NCBI GenBank assembly: GCA_018401495.1
Contig: JAGYJX010000021.1
Coordinates: 186,001-250,000 of the forward strand
DNA from: Rhodospirillaceae bacterium
Lineage (GTDB): Bacteria > Pseudomonadota > Alphaproteobacteria > Thalassobaculales > Thalassobaculaceae
Direction: 5' to 3'
DNA: 64,000 bases
In this document: in pieces, positions 1 through 13,014 of the stretch
How the letters are laid out: each line of letters begins with the position of its first letter
How positions within the stretch are numbered: position 1 is the stretch's first letter
The notes under the pieces: model-generated
What the model saw: only the letters and a program-made list of their open reading frames with translations
The model's database searches: none
What the model was told of the DNA's origin: nothing
Translations under genes and position numbers: made by a program

Positions 1-1345
1 GCCTGCATCGTCTCGCGGAAACCTCGAGGGACGACGCCCAGATCCTCGCCGATGATTATTGCGCGGTGGCGACGGGATGCGTCGGCGAGTTCCGCCAGCA
101 GTCGGTCGATCGGGTAGCGGACGTAGGCGCCGCCGAGGCCGTCAGTTCGCTCGGGATCCAGAACAGCCGCTGCAGGCTCATCGCATGGTCGATGCGCAAC
201 GCGCCGGCGTGCCTCAAGCTGCAATCGTACAGGGCGCGCACCGGTTGCATGTCGCGCGCAACGAGTTCGGTCGGCGACATCGGGGCGAGGCCCCAGTCCT
301 GGCCGGCGGCGTTGAACATGTCCGGCGGCGCCCCGATGCGGGCGCCGGCCACCGAAAGCGATGGATCGCTCCAGGTCGCGGACCCGTCCGGCGCCACCCC
401 GACCGCCAGATCCAGATACAAGCCGATCCGCATGCCGGCGCGCTTCAGGCGATCCGCAACCTCGGCAAGCTGGGCGGCCGCGATCTCCTGCAGCCAGAGA
501 TGAAACGCCACCTCGCGGGGTGCTCTGGCGGCGAAGGCCTGCACCGCGTCGCTGTCCGGCGAATGCCATTCGTCCGGCCAGACGTGCCAGCCGACGCCGC
601 TGCCGCGCCTGACCATCTCGGCGCTCACCGCCTCGAACAGGGCATGAGCAACGGCCGGGCGGCCATGCATGGAACGCAGTTCGGCAACGCTGGGGGGCGC
701 CCCAGTACGGGTCCGCTCGAAGATTCGACGCAGCGCCGGCAACTTCACGGCGGCCGCCCGGCGGTAGTCGATCTCGATTGTCGATCGCGCCTCAAGCGCC
801 AAGGCGGCGTCGGTGTCGTCGGCAGCGAACCCGTCGACGCGGTCGACGGCGATCAGCAGCGGGTTGAGCATCAGGCGGTTCGAGGGCGAGAACGGACTGC
901 AGCGCTCGGGCGCAGCGGTGAACAGCGCGTGCAGCGGGCTGACGCCCAGGAAGTCGGCGCCGAGCCCGGCCACCGTCTCGCCGAGGCGGGCCAGGTCCTC
1001 GAAGTCGCCGATCCCGATGTTGCGGAGGGAGCGCAACCCGTAAATCTGACACGCCACCCCCCAGCACCGGTCGGATTCCAGGAACTCCGGCAGGAAGCAG
1101 GCGTCGGTCGGGGCGGGATACGGTATCGTCGCTGTCGATGGAGACTCCGGTTCGGGGGCGGCTTCGGTGTCGGCGTCCGCGACGGTCGTCGCATCGACAT
1201 CCGGCAGCTGAACGCCGAGCGCCTTCAGCAGAGCGGCCAGGGTCTCGTCACCGACGGTTACCCAGTGATCGCCGATGTCGCGGTATCCGCGCTCGATGCC
1301 GTTCGCCTCGGCCAGATCGTGAAGCCTGTTGCGCATCGCGGCCAT
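1..1345 (-). CDS. malQ: 4-alpha-glucanotransferase (amylomaltase), 3' part cut by window edge
   Basis: MalQ moves maltosyl and longer glucan units between alpha-1,4-glucans in the cytoplasm, releasing glucose. The start at 1345 lies 3 bases after the treZ stop. Family features include LRNIGIGDFEDLARL, the stretch around SPFSPSNRLMLNPL, and LRIDHAMSLQRLFWIP with the catalytic-region Asp. The frame breaks at about position 139, where a run of CC probably should be CCC. Beyond it the reading resumes as GEDLGVVPRGFRETMQ, a conserved MalQ segment, and runs off the left edge. Last visible gene of the operon. treY, the usual partner of treZ, is not seen and may lie just to the left. The family call is firm; the C-terminus is missing. 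Confidence 0.9.
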
Positions 1346-1348
1346 GGC

Positions 1349-3176
1349 TCAGCCCGACTGCCTGATCGCGACAAGGCTGCGCCCGTCGACCCGACCCTCG
1401 ATGAGCGCGTCACCCGCTCCCTCGACGCTCTCGAAGACGACCTTCGCCGTGGGCGCGAGAGTCTCCACCGTCACCGCCGTCTCGGCGAAGTTGGCGACGA
1501 TGCGGAACGTGATCTCACCCAGATGCCAAGCAATGTCGAAAGCGCGATCACCGGCCCGTCTGGCGATGGCGCGCATGGCGGTGGTGCCGCGCAGGCGAGG
1601 GGCGATCTCAGTGCGCCGGACGGTCAGCAGCCGCTCCACCAGGGCAAGGCGGGCTCGGCCCTCCGGGGTTTCGGCGCGATCCCAGTCCAGATGACACGCC
1701 TCGAACGTCGTCGGGTCGTTGGGATCGGGGATCGACTGCCGGTCACCGGCATCGGCGAAGGCGGCGAAGGCGGCGAACTCGCGGCGGCGTCCTTCGCGCA
1801 CCGAATCCGCAAGGTCGCCGGTAAAGTCGGTGAAGAACAGGAACGGCCGGGTTTCGCCGTACTCCTCGCCCATGAACAGCAACGGAATCTGCGGGTTCAG
1901 CAGCAGCACGGCCGTCAGAAGCTCGATCGTGCGCGGGTCGGCCAGGATCGACAGGCGCTCGCCGAAGGCACGGTTGCCGACCTGGTCGTGGTTCTGGAGA
2001 AAATCGACGAAGGCGGCGGGCGGTTGCGTGACGCTGCGAACGCCGCGAGCCCGGTTCGACCATGGCGAATAGGGTTCGCCCTGGAAGATGAACCCCTCGG
2101 AGAGGCCGCGCAGCAGGCAACCGATCGCGTCCGATGCGAAGTCCCGGTAGTACCCCTCCGACTCGCCGGTGGCCAACGCGTGCGCGGCGTGGTGAATGTC
2201 GTCGTTCCATTCGGCTGTGTGGAGGAGCGGATGGCCGTCCGGGTCCCGGGGATGCAGGTGGATGATGTTACGCTCGTCCTCGGTGGTCAGGTGGACCGGC
2301 CGGTCCGCGACGTCGGAGCGGACGCGCTCGGCGAGTTCCTCCAGAACCGGCTTGTCCGACGTGTCGAGGATCTGGTCGATGGCGTCCAGCCGCAGTCCGT
2401 CCAGGCGGAATTCCTGCAGCCAGTACAGGGCGTTCTCGATGAAGAAGGCGCGCACCTGCGGCGCTGCGAAGCGGATGGCGTCGCCCCACGGCGTCTGGCG
2501 GTCGTGATCGAAGAACTCCGGTGCGTAGGCGTGCAGGAAATTGCCGTCCGGCCCGAAATGATTGTAGACGACGTCCAGCACGACCATCAGGTCGCGCTCG
2601 TGCGCCGCATCCACCAAGCGCTTCAGCCCCTCCGGTCCGCCATAGACCCGGTGCGGGCAGTAGGGCAGGACGCCATCGTAACCCCAGCCCCGGCATCCCG
2701 CGAACTGCGCCACCGGCATCAGCTCGAGCGGCGGTGATCCCAAGTCGGGCGAGGTGATCGAGCCGCCGGCGCACCCCGTCGAAGTCGCCGGCCGGATCGA
2801 AGGTGCCGACGTGCAGTTCGTAGATCACCGCCTCTTCCCAGGGCCGGCCGGTCCAACCTGCCGATTTCCACTCGTAGCCGAGCGGATCGACAAGCCGGCT
2901 GGGGCCGTGCACGTCGCTCATCTGCGCGCGCGCTGCCGGATCGGGGACCGCCATCCCATCGCCGACCACGAAGCTGTAGGCGGTGTCGGGCCGCAGACCC
3001 GGCAGTTCGCCTTCGAACCAGCCGTCGGCGCCGCGGTCGAGGCCGACGACGCGGCCGTCGGCGTCCAGGCGGATCGCCACCTGCGCCTGGGCTGGCGCCC
3101 AGAGCCGGAAGCGGGCGGCGCCGTCTTCAAGGAGTTCGGCGCCCCAGCTCTTTCGGAAAGCGAAACGGTCAGTCAT
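1349..3176 (-). CDS. treZ: malto-oligosyltrehalose trehalohydrolase (frame break near 2730)
   Basis: TreZ cuts trehalose from maltooligosyl-trehalose, the second step of the TreY/TreZ route from glucan to trehalose. About 609 codons, normal for the family. An N-terminal beta-sandwich (FRLWAPAQAQVAI) is followed by YELHVGTF, the GH13 stretch WGYDGVLPYCPHRVYGG, DVVYNHFGPDGNFL, the nucleophile region LRLDAID and FLQNHDQVGNRAFGERL. PLLFMGEEYGE near the end favours TreZ over GlgX. The ATG at 3176 overlaps the glgX stop in an ATGA, which suggests coupled translation. One extra base near 2730 breaks the frame between LGITA and ELMPVAQFAG. I infer a read error because both halves are fully conserved. 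Confidence 0.92.
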
Positions 3177-5264
3177 GCCCGCCATCCCTGCAGGACGATC
3201 AGCGAGCGACCGGGTATGTCCGGGGCGTTGCCGGCTGCGTGAACCTCCCCCACCTGGGCCGATCCACCCTGGTCGGTGCGAAGCAGGGTGGTCCAACTGG
3301 CCGCCGTGTCGTCACCGGGCAGTTGGAACTCCACCGGCTCATGATGGGCGTTGAGCAGGATCAGAAGCCGGCGGCCGTTGGAATTGCTGTAGAGCAGGCC
3401 GACCACCTTCACGATGGGATCGTGCCAGTCGTCCTCCGACATCGGAATGCCGTCGGGGCGAAGCCAGAGGACGTTGCGGGTGCCTTGCTCATCAACCGGC
3501 TGGCCGTGCAGGAAGTCGGCCTGCCGAAGCTCCGGATAGCCGCGACGCAGCGCCGTCACCGTCGCGACGAAGGCCGCAAACTCGGCATCGCGGGGGTTCT
3601 GGTCGGTCCAGCGCATCCAGTTCAGTTCGTTGTCCTGGCAGTACGCGTTGTTGTTGCCGTCCTGGGTGCGCCCGACCTCGTCGCCCATCAGGATCATCGG
3701 GGTGCCCTGGGAGAGCAGCAGCGTGGCCATGAGATTGCGCCGCATCCGGTCGCGGAGATCGAGAATCTCCTCGTCGTCCGTGGGGCCCTCGACGCCGCAG
3801 TTCCAGGACCGGTTGTCGTCGTGACCGTCCTGGTTGTCCTCGCCGTTGGCCTCGTTGTGCTTTTCGTCGTAGGCGTACAGGTCGGCGAGCGTGAACCCGT
3901 CGTGCGCGGTGACGAAGTTTACAGACGCCCAGCTTTTGCGACGGTGATGCTTGAACAGGTCGGCCCAGCCGAGCAGGCTGCGGGAAAGGTCCGGGGTGGC
4001 GCCGTCCTCGCCACGCCAGTACGCTCGTGTGCCGTCGCGGTACGCGCCGTTCCACTCGGCGCATCCCGGCGGAAACCCGCCGAGCCGGTAACCGTCGGTT
4101 CCCAGGTCCCAGGGCTCGACGATCATCTTCACCCCGGCCAGCACAGGGTCTTGCCGCAGGGTGTCGAAGAACACCGAGCCGGGATCGAAATGGTCGCGAT
4201 TGCGCCCGAGCGCCGTCCCCAGGTCGAACCTGAAGCCGTCGACATGGCAGGTCTCGACCCAATAGCGCAGGGAATCCATGACCATCTGCTGGACGCGCGG
4301 GTGCGGCAGGTTCAGCGTGTTTCCGCAACCCGTGGTGTCGAAGTAATGCCGCGGATCGTCGGCGAGGATGTAGTAGCTGGCGTTGTCGATGCCGCGCATG
4401 CTGAGGGTCGGTCCGGTCTCGTTGCCCTCGGCGGTATGGTTGTAGACGACGTCCAGGATCACCTCGATGCCGGCTTCGTGAAGCTTGTGAACCATGGTGC
4501 GAAACTCGTCGATGTCCGCCCCGGGCGACAGGTAGCGCGGGGCCGGGGCGAAGAAGCCGACGGTGTTGTAGCCCCAGTAATTGCGCAGCCCCTTCTGAAC
4601 CAGATGGCGGTCGTCGAAGAAGGCGTGGATCGGCAGCAGTTCGATTGCCGTGACGCCGATGTCGTGCAGGTGATCGATGACCTTCGGATTGGCCAAGCCG
4701 GCGAAGGTGCCGCGCAACGGCGCAGGCACGTCCGGGTGGCGGGCGGTCATGCCCTTGACGTGCGCTTCGTAGATCACCGTGTCGCCCCAGGGAATGTTGG
4801 GCCGGGCAGTGCCGCCCCCAGGTACCGGCGGTGTCGACGACGATGCATTTCGGCATGACGAAGGCGGAGTCGCGCCGGTCGAAGGACAGGTCCGCGCGGG
4901 ACGAGCCGATGCGGTACCCGAAACATGAGTCGTGCCAGCGCACCTCGCCGGTCAGCGCCTTGGCGTAGGGGTCGATCAGCAGCTTGTGATGGTTGAACCG
5001 GTGCCCGCGCCGCGGATCGTATGGCCCGTAGACGCGGTAGCCGTACAGCTGGCCGGGTCGCACGTCGGTCAGGTAGCCGTGCCAGACCTCATGGGTGTTG
5101 CAGGGCAGCTCGATCCGCTCGGTCTCTCGGCGGCCGCGCGGATCGAACAGGCACAGTTCGACCCGCTCCGCGTGCGCCGAGAACAGCGCGAAGTTCACGC
5201 CCGTCCCGGTCCAGGTCGCTCCGAGCGGGTAGGGCAGTCCGGGTTGCACCCGAGCGTTGGCCAT
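3173..5264 (-). CDS. glgX: glycogen debranching enzyme GlgX (frame break near 4815)
   Basis: GlgX is an isoamylase-type GH13 enzyme that hydrolyses alpha-1,6 branches of limit glycogen. About 697 codons. The N-terminal CBM48-like part has GVNFALFSAHAERVELCLFD and GYRVYGPYDPRRGHRFN. The catalytic part has VIYEAHVKGMT, WGYNTVGFFAP, DVVYNHTAEGNE, VDGFRFDLGTALGR (nucleophile Asp) and VTAHDGFTLADL. The ATG at 5264 follows the glgB stop by 3 bases, and the stop overlaps the treZ start. The frame changes at a G-rich run near 4815, between VVDTAGTWG and RPNIPWGDT. Debranched chains would feed MalQ and TreY/TreZ. Confidence 0.93.
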
Positions 5265-5267
5265 CTG

Positions 5268-7502
<2,235 letters not shown>

Positions 7503-7506
<4 letters not shown>

Positions 7507-10500
7507 GGTGCCGGCTCCGCGAGCAGGTCGAGGACGCCGCGTATCGGCACCCGCACCATGTCGGGTCGGTTGGCGACCTCGTAGTTGATCTCGTAGAACG
7601 CTTTCTGAAGCAGGAACAGTCTCAGCAACTGGGCCTCGACGGTCGACGAATCCGGGCGGCTCCGGGCGTCGGCGGCGCCCTCGCGCCAGCCCTTGAGGAA
7701 GGTTCTGGCGGCGTGCGCCCGCCAGGCGTGGGCCATGGCTTCGGCGCCCACGACTCCGTCAGGCAGCCGGTCGGCGACATTGTCGAAGGCGGTCCAGGCG
7801 GCGTAGTCGAACGATCGCAGCATTCCGGACACATCCCGGAGCGCCGACGATTTCGCCCGTCTCTCTCCGATGTCGCGCCCCGGCTCTCCCTCGAAGTCGA
7901 TGATCACCACCTCGTTCTGAGCCAACAAGACTTGGCCGAGGTGATAGTCACCGTGAATCCGCGACTTGCCTCCTCCGACCGCGGAGGCGGGCTTGATCCG
8001 GATGGCGTCGAACGCCGCCGAACGCCGCTCGAGCAGCAGGCTCGATCAGCTCGCGGGCGTCGATCAGCGAGGCGTCCTTGTGAAGGCGTTCGAGGGACTT
8101 GAACGCCGCCGTCGCCTGCTCCTCGGTGTCGCGCACCCAACTGCCGACATCCTCGATGGTGACCGGCTCAACCTGGAAGGCCGGGTTGTCGGTGTCGATG
8201 GCCAACGCCGCGTGAAGCTCGCCGGTGCGGAGCCCGAGACGCTCCACGATGTCGAGCGGGTAGCCGAGGTTGGAGGCGTCGACAGCCGGCGGGGTCGAAG
8301 TCCTCGGACGCGTTCGCCGCCAGTGCCACCGCGTCCAGTTCCCGACCGAGCGCCTGGACGATCGCGCTCCACGCGTCGCCCTGGTTGGCGACGTAGGCGA
8401 AGGCGGCGCCCAGCGTGGTGATGTCACCACCTTTCGAACGGTGTTCGACGGTGCCGAGGTAGGCCGGCGTGTTGCGGTAACCGGCCTCTCTCGGTGAGGA
8501 AGCGGGCGACCTCGATCTCGGGCTGCACGCCGACCCGCAGGCGACGGTAGAACTTGAGAAGCACGGTGTCGCCGAAGGCGATCGAGACGTTACTCTGCTC
8601 GACCGCCAGCGGGCGCACGGGGCCAAGCTGGTCGGCGGCCGGCAGTCCTGCGGTGCCGTGGAACACGATCGACCCGTCGGCGGCCTCGATCTCGCCGCCG
8701 GCCCGCATCCGCTCTACCATCGCGGTCGCCAGACGGTCGTCGTGCACGGCGTCGATCAACGCCCCGAGTTTCGGTCCGGCGCGGACCTTGGCGAGGGTGT
8801 AGGACAGCTTCGGCGCGCCGAACTGCAGGTTCTCCTCACCCCAGAGCGCGCTCAGGGGCAGGAAGTAGCTGTGCCGCTCGCCGGACCCGGTCTCGACCTC
8901 GACGGTGCTGAGCCGGACCGAGCCGTCGCCCAGGGTGCCGATCTGCCGGATCTCGATGGAGCGTGGCGGTCTCGCCCTTGGCGCCGAACCACCGCTGGCG
9001 CTTCAGGAACTCCGGCAGCGCGTCGGCGGTCAGCTGGCGGCGTTCCCGATCGCTGAACACGGCCGACAGGTCACTGCGAGGCGTCGTCAGCGTGATGAAG
9101 TCCGGCATCGGGTCCGGGGTGGGCGTGTGCCAGCGCGGCGCGTCGGCCTCGGCCGCCAGCAGGAACCAGAAGAAGCCATGCGCCGGCAGCGTCATCAGGT
9201 AGGGCAGGTCGCCGATCGGCGGGAACGGCGACCGCCCGGTCATCTCGATCGGCACGCAGCCCCGGAACTCCGAGAGGTCGAGCTCGACCGCCTGCGCGGT
9301 GCGCGACAGGTTGGCCAGGCACAGGATCCGCTCGTCCCCGAGACTGCGGATGTAGGCGAGGATGGCCCGGTTGCGGGGATAGAGCAGGGTCAGGTCGCCG
9401 CGGCTGAACGCCGGGTGCTGGTTGCGCACGGCCAGCATGCCGGCGCAACCAGTTCAGCGGCGACGACGGGTCGGCCTGCTGGCTTTCCACGTTGACGGCC
9501 TGATAGCCGTAGGTCGGATCCATGATCGCGGGCAGGTACAGTTTCTGGGGATCGGCGCGGGAGAACCCGCCGTTGCGGTCGGGCGACCACTGCATCGGGG
9601 TGCGCACGCCGTCGCGGTCGCCGAGGTAGATGTTGTCGCCCATGCCGAGCTCGTCGCCGTAGTAGATGACCGGCGTGCCCGGCATCGACAGCAGCATGGC
9701 GTTCATCAGCTCGATCTTGCGCCGGTCGTTCTGCAGCAGCGGCGCCAGCCGGCGCCGGATGCCGAGGTTGATGCGGGCCCGCGAGTCGGAGGCGTAGGCG
9801 TTCCAGAGATAGTCGCGCTCCTTGTCGGTCACCATCTCCAGCGTCAGCTCGTCGTGGTTGCGCAGGAAGATCGCCCACTGGCAGTTCTCGGGGATCTCCG
9901 GGGTCTGCCGCAGGATGTCGGCGATCGGGTGCCGATCCTCCTGGGCGACCGCCATGTACATCCGCGGCATCAGCGGAAAGTGGAACGCCATGTGGCATTC
10001 GTCGCCGTCGCCGAAATACTCGCGGGTGTCCTCCGGCCACTGGTTCGCCTCGGCCAGCAGCATCCGGCCGGGGTATTCCTGGTCGAGCACGGCGCGGATC
10101 CGCTTCAGGACGTCGATGGGTCTCCGGCAGGTTCTCGTTGTTGGTGCCGTCCCGCTCGACCAGGTAGGGGATGGCGTCCAGCCGCAGCCCGTCGACCCCG
10201 AGGTCGAGCCAGAACCGCATGACCTTGATGATCTCCTCGAACACCCGCGGGTTGTCGAAGTTCAGGTCGGGCTGGTGCGAATAGAAGCGGTGCCAGAAGA
10301 ACTGCCCGGCCTCTGGGTCCCAGGACCAGTTCGAGCGCTCGGTGTCGATGAAGATGATGCGGGTGCCGGAGATAGCGCTCGTCGCTGTCGCTCCAGACGT
10401 AGAAGTCGCGGGCCCGGCTGCCGCGCTTGGCCTTGCGGGCGCGCTGGAACCAGGGGTGCTGATCGGAGGTGTGGTTGATCACCAGCTCGGTGATCACCTT

Positions 10501-10858
10501 GAGGTTTCGCTTGTGGGCCTCCCGGACCAGCCGCTTGAAGTCGGCCATCCGCCCGTAGGCAGGGTTCACCGAGGTGAAGTCGGCGATGTCGTAGCCGTCG
10601 TCGCGCAGCGGCGAGGGGTAGAAGGGCAGCATCCAGATGGTGTCGACGCCGAGTTGCGCCACGTAATCGAGACGATCGATCAGCCCGGCGAAGTCCCCGA
10701 CCCCGTCGCCGTTGGCGTCCTGGAACGCCTTGACGTGCAACTGGTAGATGACGGCGTCCTTGTACCAGTCGGCGGCCGGCTGGACGGCTCCGCCTGCGGG
10801 GGCCGGCCGACACCTGGGCCGACCGGCGGCGGAGCGGGGAGGCGGGACGATCGGTCAT
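7503..10858 (-). CDS. treS: trehalose synthase / maltokinase fusion protein (about eight frame breaks)
   Basis: One long protein (about 1,118 codons) would isomerise trehalose to maltose (TreS, GH13) and phosphorylate maltose to maltose 1-phosphate (maltokinase). TreS part: YKDAVIYQLHVKAFQDANGDG, DFTSVNPAYGRMADF, INHTSDQHPWFQRAR, GVDGLRLDAIPYLVERDGT, LAEANQWPED and FLRNHDELTLEMV. Maltokinase part, from about 9030 leftward: LPEFLKRQRWFGAKG (cap), SNVSIAFGDTVLLKFYRRL, the catalytic HGDYHLGQ at about 7940, then IIDFEGEP. The ATG at 10858 overlaps the glgE stop, and the stop overlaps the glgB start. Frame breaks fall near 10800, 10370, 10119, 9440, 8963, 8495, 8282 and 8030. Each half-segment is conserved, so I read one gene with sequencing indels, though this is the worst-affected gene in the window. 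Confidence 0.9.
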
Positions 10859-12861
10859 CGCCGCACCTGCGGGGCCAGAACTCGCCAAGCCATGTATGGC
10901 CGGTCGTGCGGGTCCAACCACATGTGCTGGACCTTGCCTTGCCACGCGAAGGGCTGTCCGGTTGACCAGATCCACGGCCTCCAGGGTGGCGTGGTCGCGG
11001 CAGGCCGAATTCCCAGAGGGAACCTCGAAATGCGCGCCCTGCGGTTCGCGCGGGTCGAGGGTGACTGCGAACAGCAGGACGCTCGACAGGTCGCTGGTGC
11101 GCTTGCCGTAGTACAGGATGCGGTCGTTCCAGGCGTTGTAGAAGGTCAGGTTGGTGAACTGCCGCATCGCCGGGTGACCGCGCCGCAGTTCGTTCAAAAA
11201 GCGGATGTCGGACTTGATGTGGCCCGGGACGATCCCAGTCCCAGGCTCGGATCTGGTATTTCTCGGAGTTCAGGTACTCCTCCTTGCCCGGCATGGCCTC
11301 GGCCTCGCAGAGCTCGAAACCGTTGTACATTCCCCAGTTGCCGGCCAGGGTCGCTGCCAGGAAGGCCCGGATCCGGAAGCCGGGGCGGCCGCTCTCCTGG
11401 AGAAAGTGCGGGTTGATGTCCGGTGTGTTCACGAAAAAGTTCGGCCGCATGTAGTGCCGACACTCGGAGGTGGTCAGTTCCGTCATGTACTCGGTCAGTT
11501 CGGTCTTGGTGTTCGCGCCACGTGAAGTACGAGTAGGACTGCTGGAAGCCGACCTTCGCGAGCCGCTTCATCATCTTCGGGCGGGTGAAGGCCTCCGACA
11601 GGAACACCACGTCGGGGTGAGCCGCGGTCACCTCGCCGATCATCCACTCCCAGAACGGCAGCGGCTTGGTGTGCGGGTTGTCGACGCGGAAGATCCGGAC
11701 CCCGCGGTCGACCCAGAACAGGACCACATCCCGGAGCGCCAGCCACAGCGACGGGAGGGCGTCGCCGTAGAAGTGCACGTTGACGATGTCCTCGTACTTC
11801 TTCGGCGGGTTCTCGGCGTATTTCAGCGACCCGTCCGGGCGCCAGTCGAACCATTCCGGGTGCTCGCGGATCCACGGGTGATCCGGCGAGCACTGGATCG
11901 CGAAGTCGAGAGCCACGTCCAGGTCGTGCTCGCGCGCGGCGGTCACCAGCCGGGCGAAGTCGTCGAACGACCCGAGCTCGCCGTGCAGGGCGTCGTGCCC
12001 GCCCTCCTCGGAGCCGATCGCGTAGGGACTGCCCGGATCGTCGGGCTCGGCGATCAGGCTGTTGTTCCTGCCCTTGCGGTTGGCGCTTCCGATCGGGTGG
12101 ATCGGCGGCAGGTACAGCACGTCGAACCCGAGATCGTGGATGTAGGGCAGCCGGGCGATCACGTCGTCGAAGGTGCCGTGACGATCCGGGTCGCCGGACT
12201 GCGAGCGCGGCATCAACTCGTACCAGGCGCCGAAGGCGGCGCGCTCGCGGTCCACGACCAGCGTCAGCACCAGAGGGTAGCGGGTGATCTGCTCGCGCAG
12301 GCCGCATCGGCCCATCAGCACCAGGGCCTGGTCCGACATCAGGACCGCGAACCGGTCGCCGTCATCCTGCGCGTTCCGCAATTCCTGCGCGAGGGCGCGC
12401 AGGGCGGTCCGATCCTCCCCGCTGCCGATCCGGGTCTCGCCGGCGGTGCGCAACAGGAGCGTCTCGCCCTCCTTCAGCTCCAGCGTGATGGATTGGCCGG
12501 CGCCGTGCTTCTTGATCACCTCTTCGCGCCACCCTCGAAACCGGTCCGGCCAGGCGGTGACGGTGTACTCGTAGGCGCGGTTCTCCGGAAACTCCGCGAC
12601 CGCCCGCCACCGGTCGTTCTCGATCAGGCGCATCGGCGTCTCGTCCCAGCGCCGGTCGCCGCGCGGGCGGGACAGGAGGGCGGCCTGCAACGGGGTGTGG
12701 CCGTCGCAGAAGATGTCGGCCTCGACGGTCACCGGTTGCCCGACGACGGCTTTCGCGGGGAAACGCCCGCCGTCGATCTGGGGCGTCACTCCCTCGATCG
12801 CCACACGCGCCTCCGCCAAGCGGTGAAGCCGAATCTCGGAAGTCTCCGCCTTTGCTGCCAT
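10855..12861 (-). CDS. glgE: alpha-1,4-glucan:maltose-1-phosphate maltosyltransferase GlgE (several frame breaks)
   Basis: GlgE extends alpha-1,4-glucan with maltose 1-phosphate, the polymerising step of the GlgE pathway. About 669 codons. It carries the N-terminal domain PQIDGGRFPAKAVVGQPVTVEADIFCDGH, then LYLPPIHPIGSANRKGRNNSL, SDHP-type sequence CSPDHPWIREHPEWF, and FRVDNPHTKPLPFWEW, which holds the GH13 nucleophile Asp and is typical of GlgE. Later come VVFLSEAFTRPKMM (acid/base Glu) and RPNFFVNTPDINPHFLQ. First gene of the operon. Frame breaks lie near 11519, 11225, 11020, 11005 and 10962; repaired, the C-terminus reads PLWEFGLPDHATLEAVDLVTG. Confidence 0.94.
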
Positions 12862-12899
12862 GCGGCCGGGTCTCCCTGCAGGTCGTTCGTGGGGGGATC

Positions 12900-12925
12900 A
12901 ACCCGAGCAAGGGCGGTTATGTTCC
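12900..12925 (-). promoter_or_regulatory. EcfG-type general stress promoter before glgE
   Basis: On the minus strand the sequence reads GGAAC (12925-12921), 17 bases, then GGTT (12903-12900), about 39 bases before the glgE ATG. Alphaproteobacterial EcfG sigma factors recognise GGAAC-N16/17-CGTT; here the GTT core is kept and the first base is G. Stress control of trehalose and glucan genes is known in the class, so the placement is sensible. Function is inferred from the motif only. Confidence 0.55.
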
Positions 12926-13014
12926 CTCGGAAGTTCCGGTGACCAATATCGCCGCGCTTGACCGTCCCGGAGACCTCACGCACGCTCGATCAGGGCGGAT
13001 GAGCGGGTGAAACG

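Noticed and set aside
59..2737. 892-codon open frame on the plus strand
   Set aside because: It is antisense to treZ and malQ, whose family motifs are unmistakable; its own translation is Arg/Gln/Gly-rich with no domain. Long antisense frames are expected at this GC content.
12933..12937. Second GGAAC (minus strand) before glgE
   Set aside because: No GTT at the 16-17-base spacing (the bases there are CGCC or CCGC).
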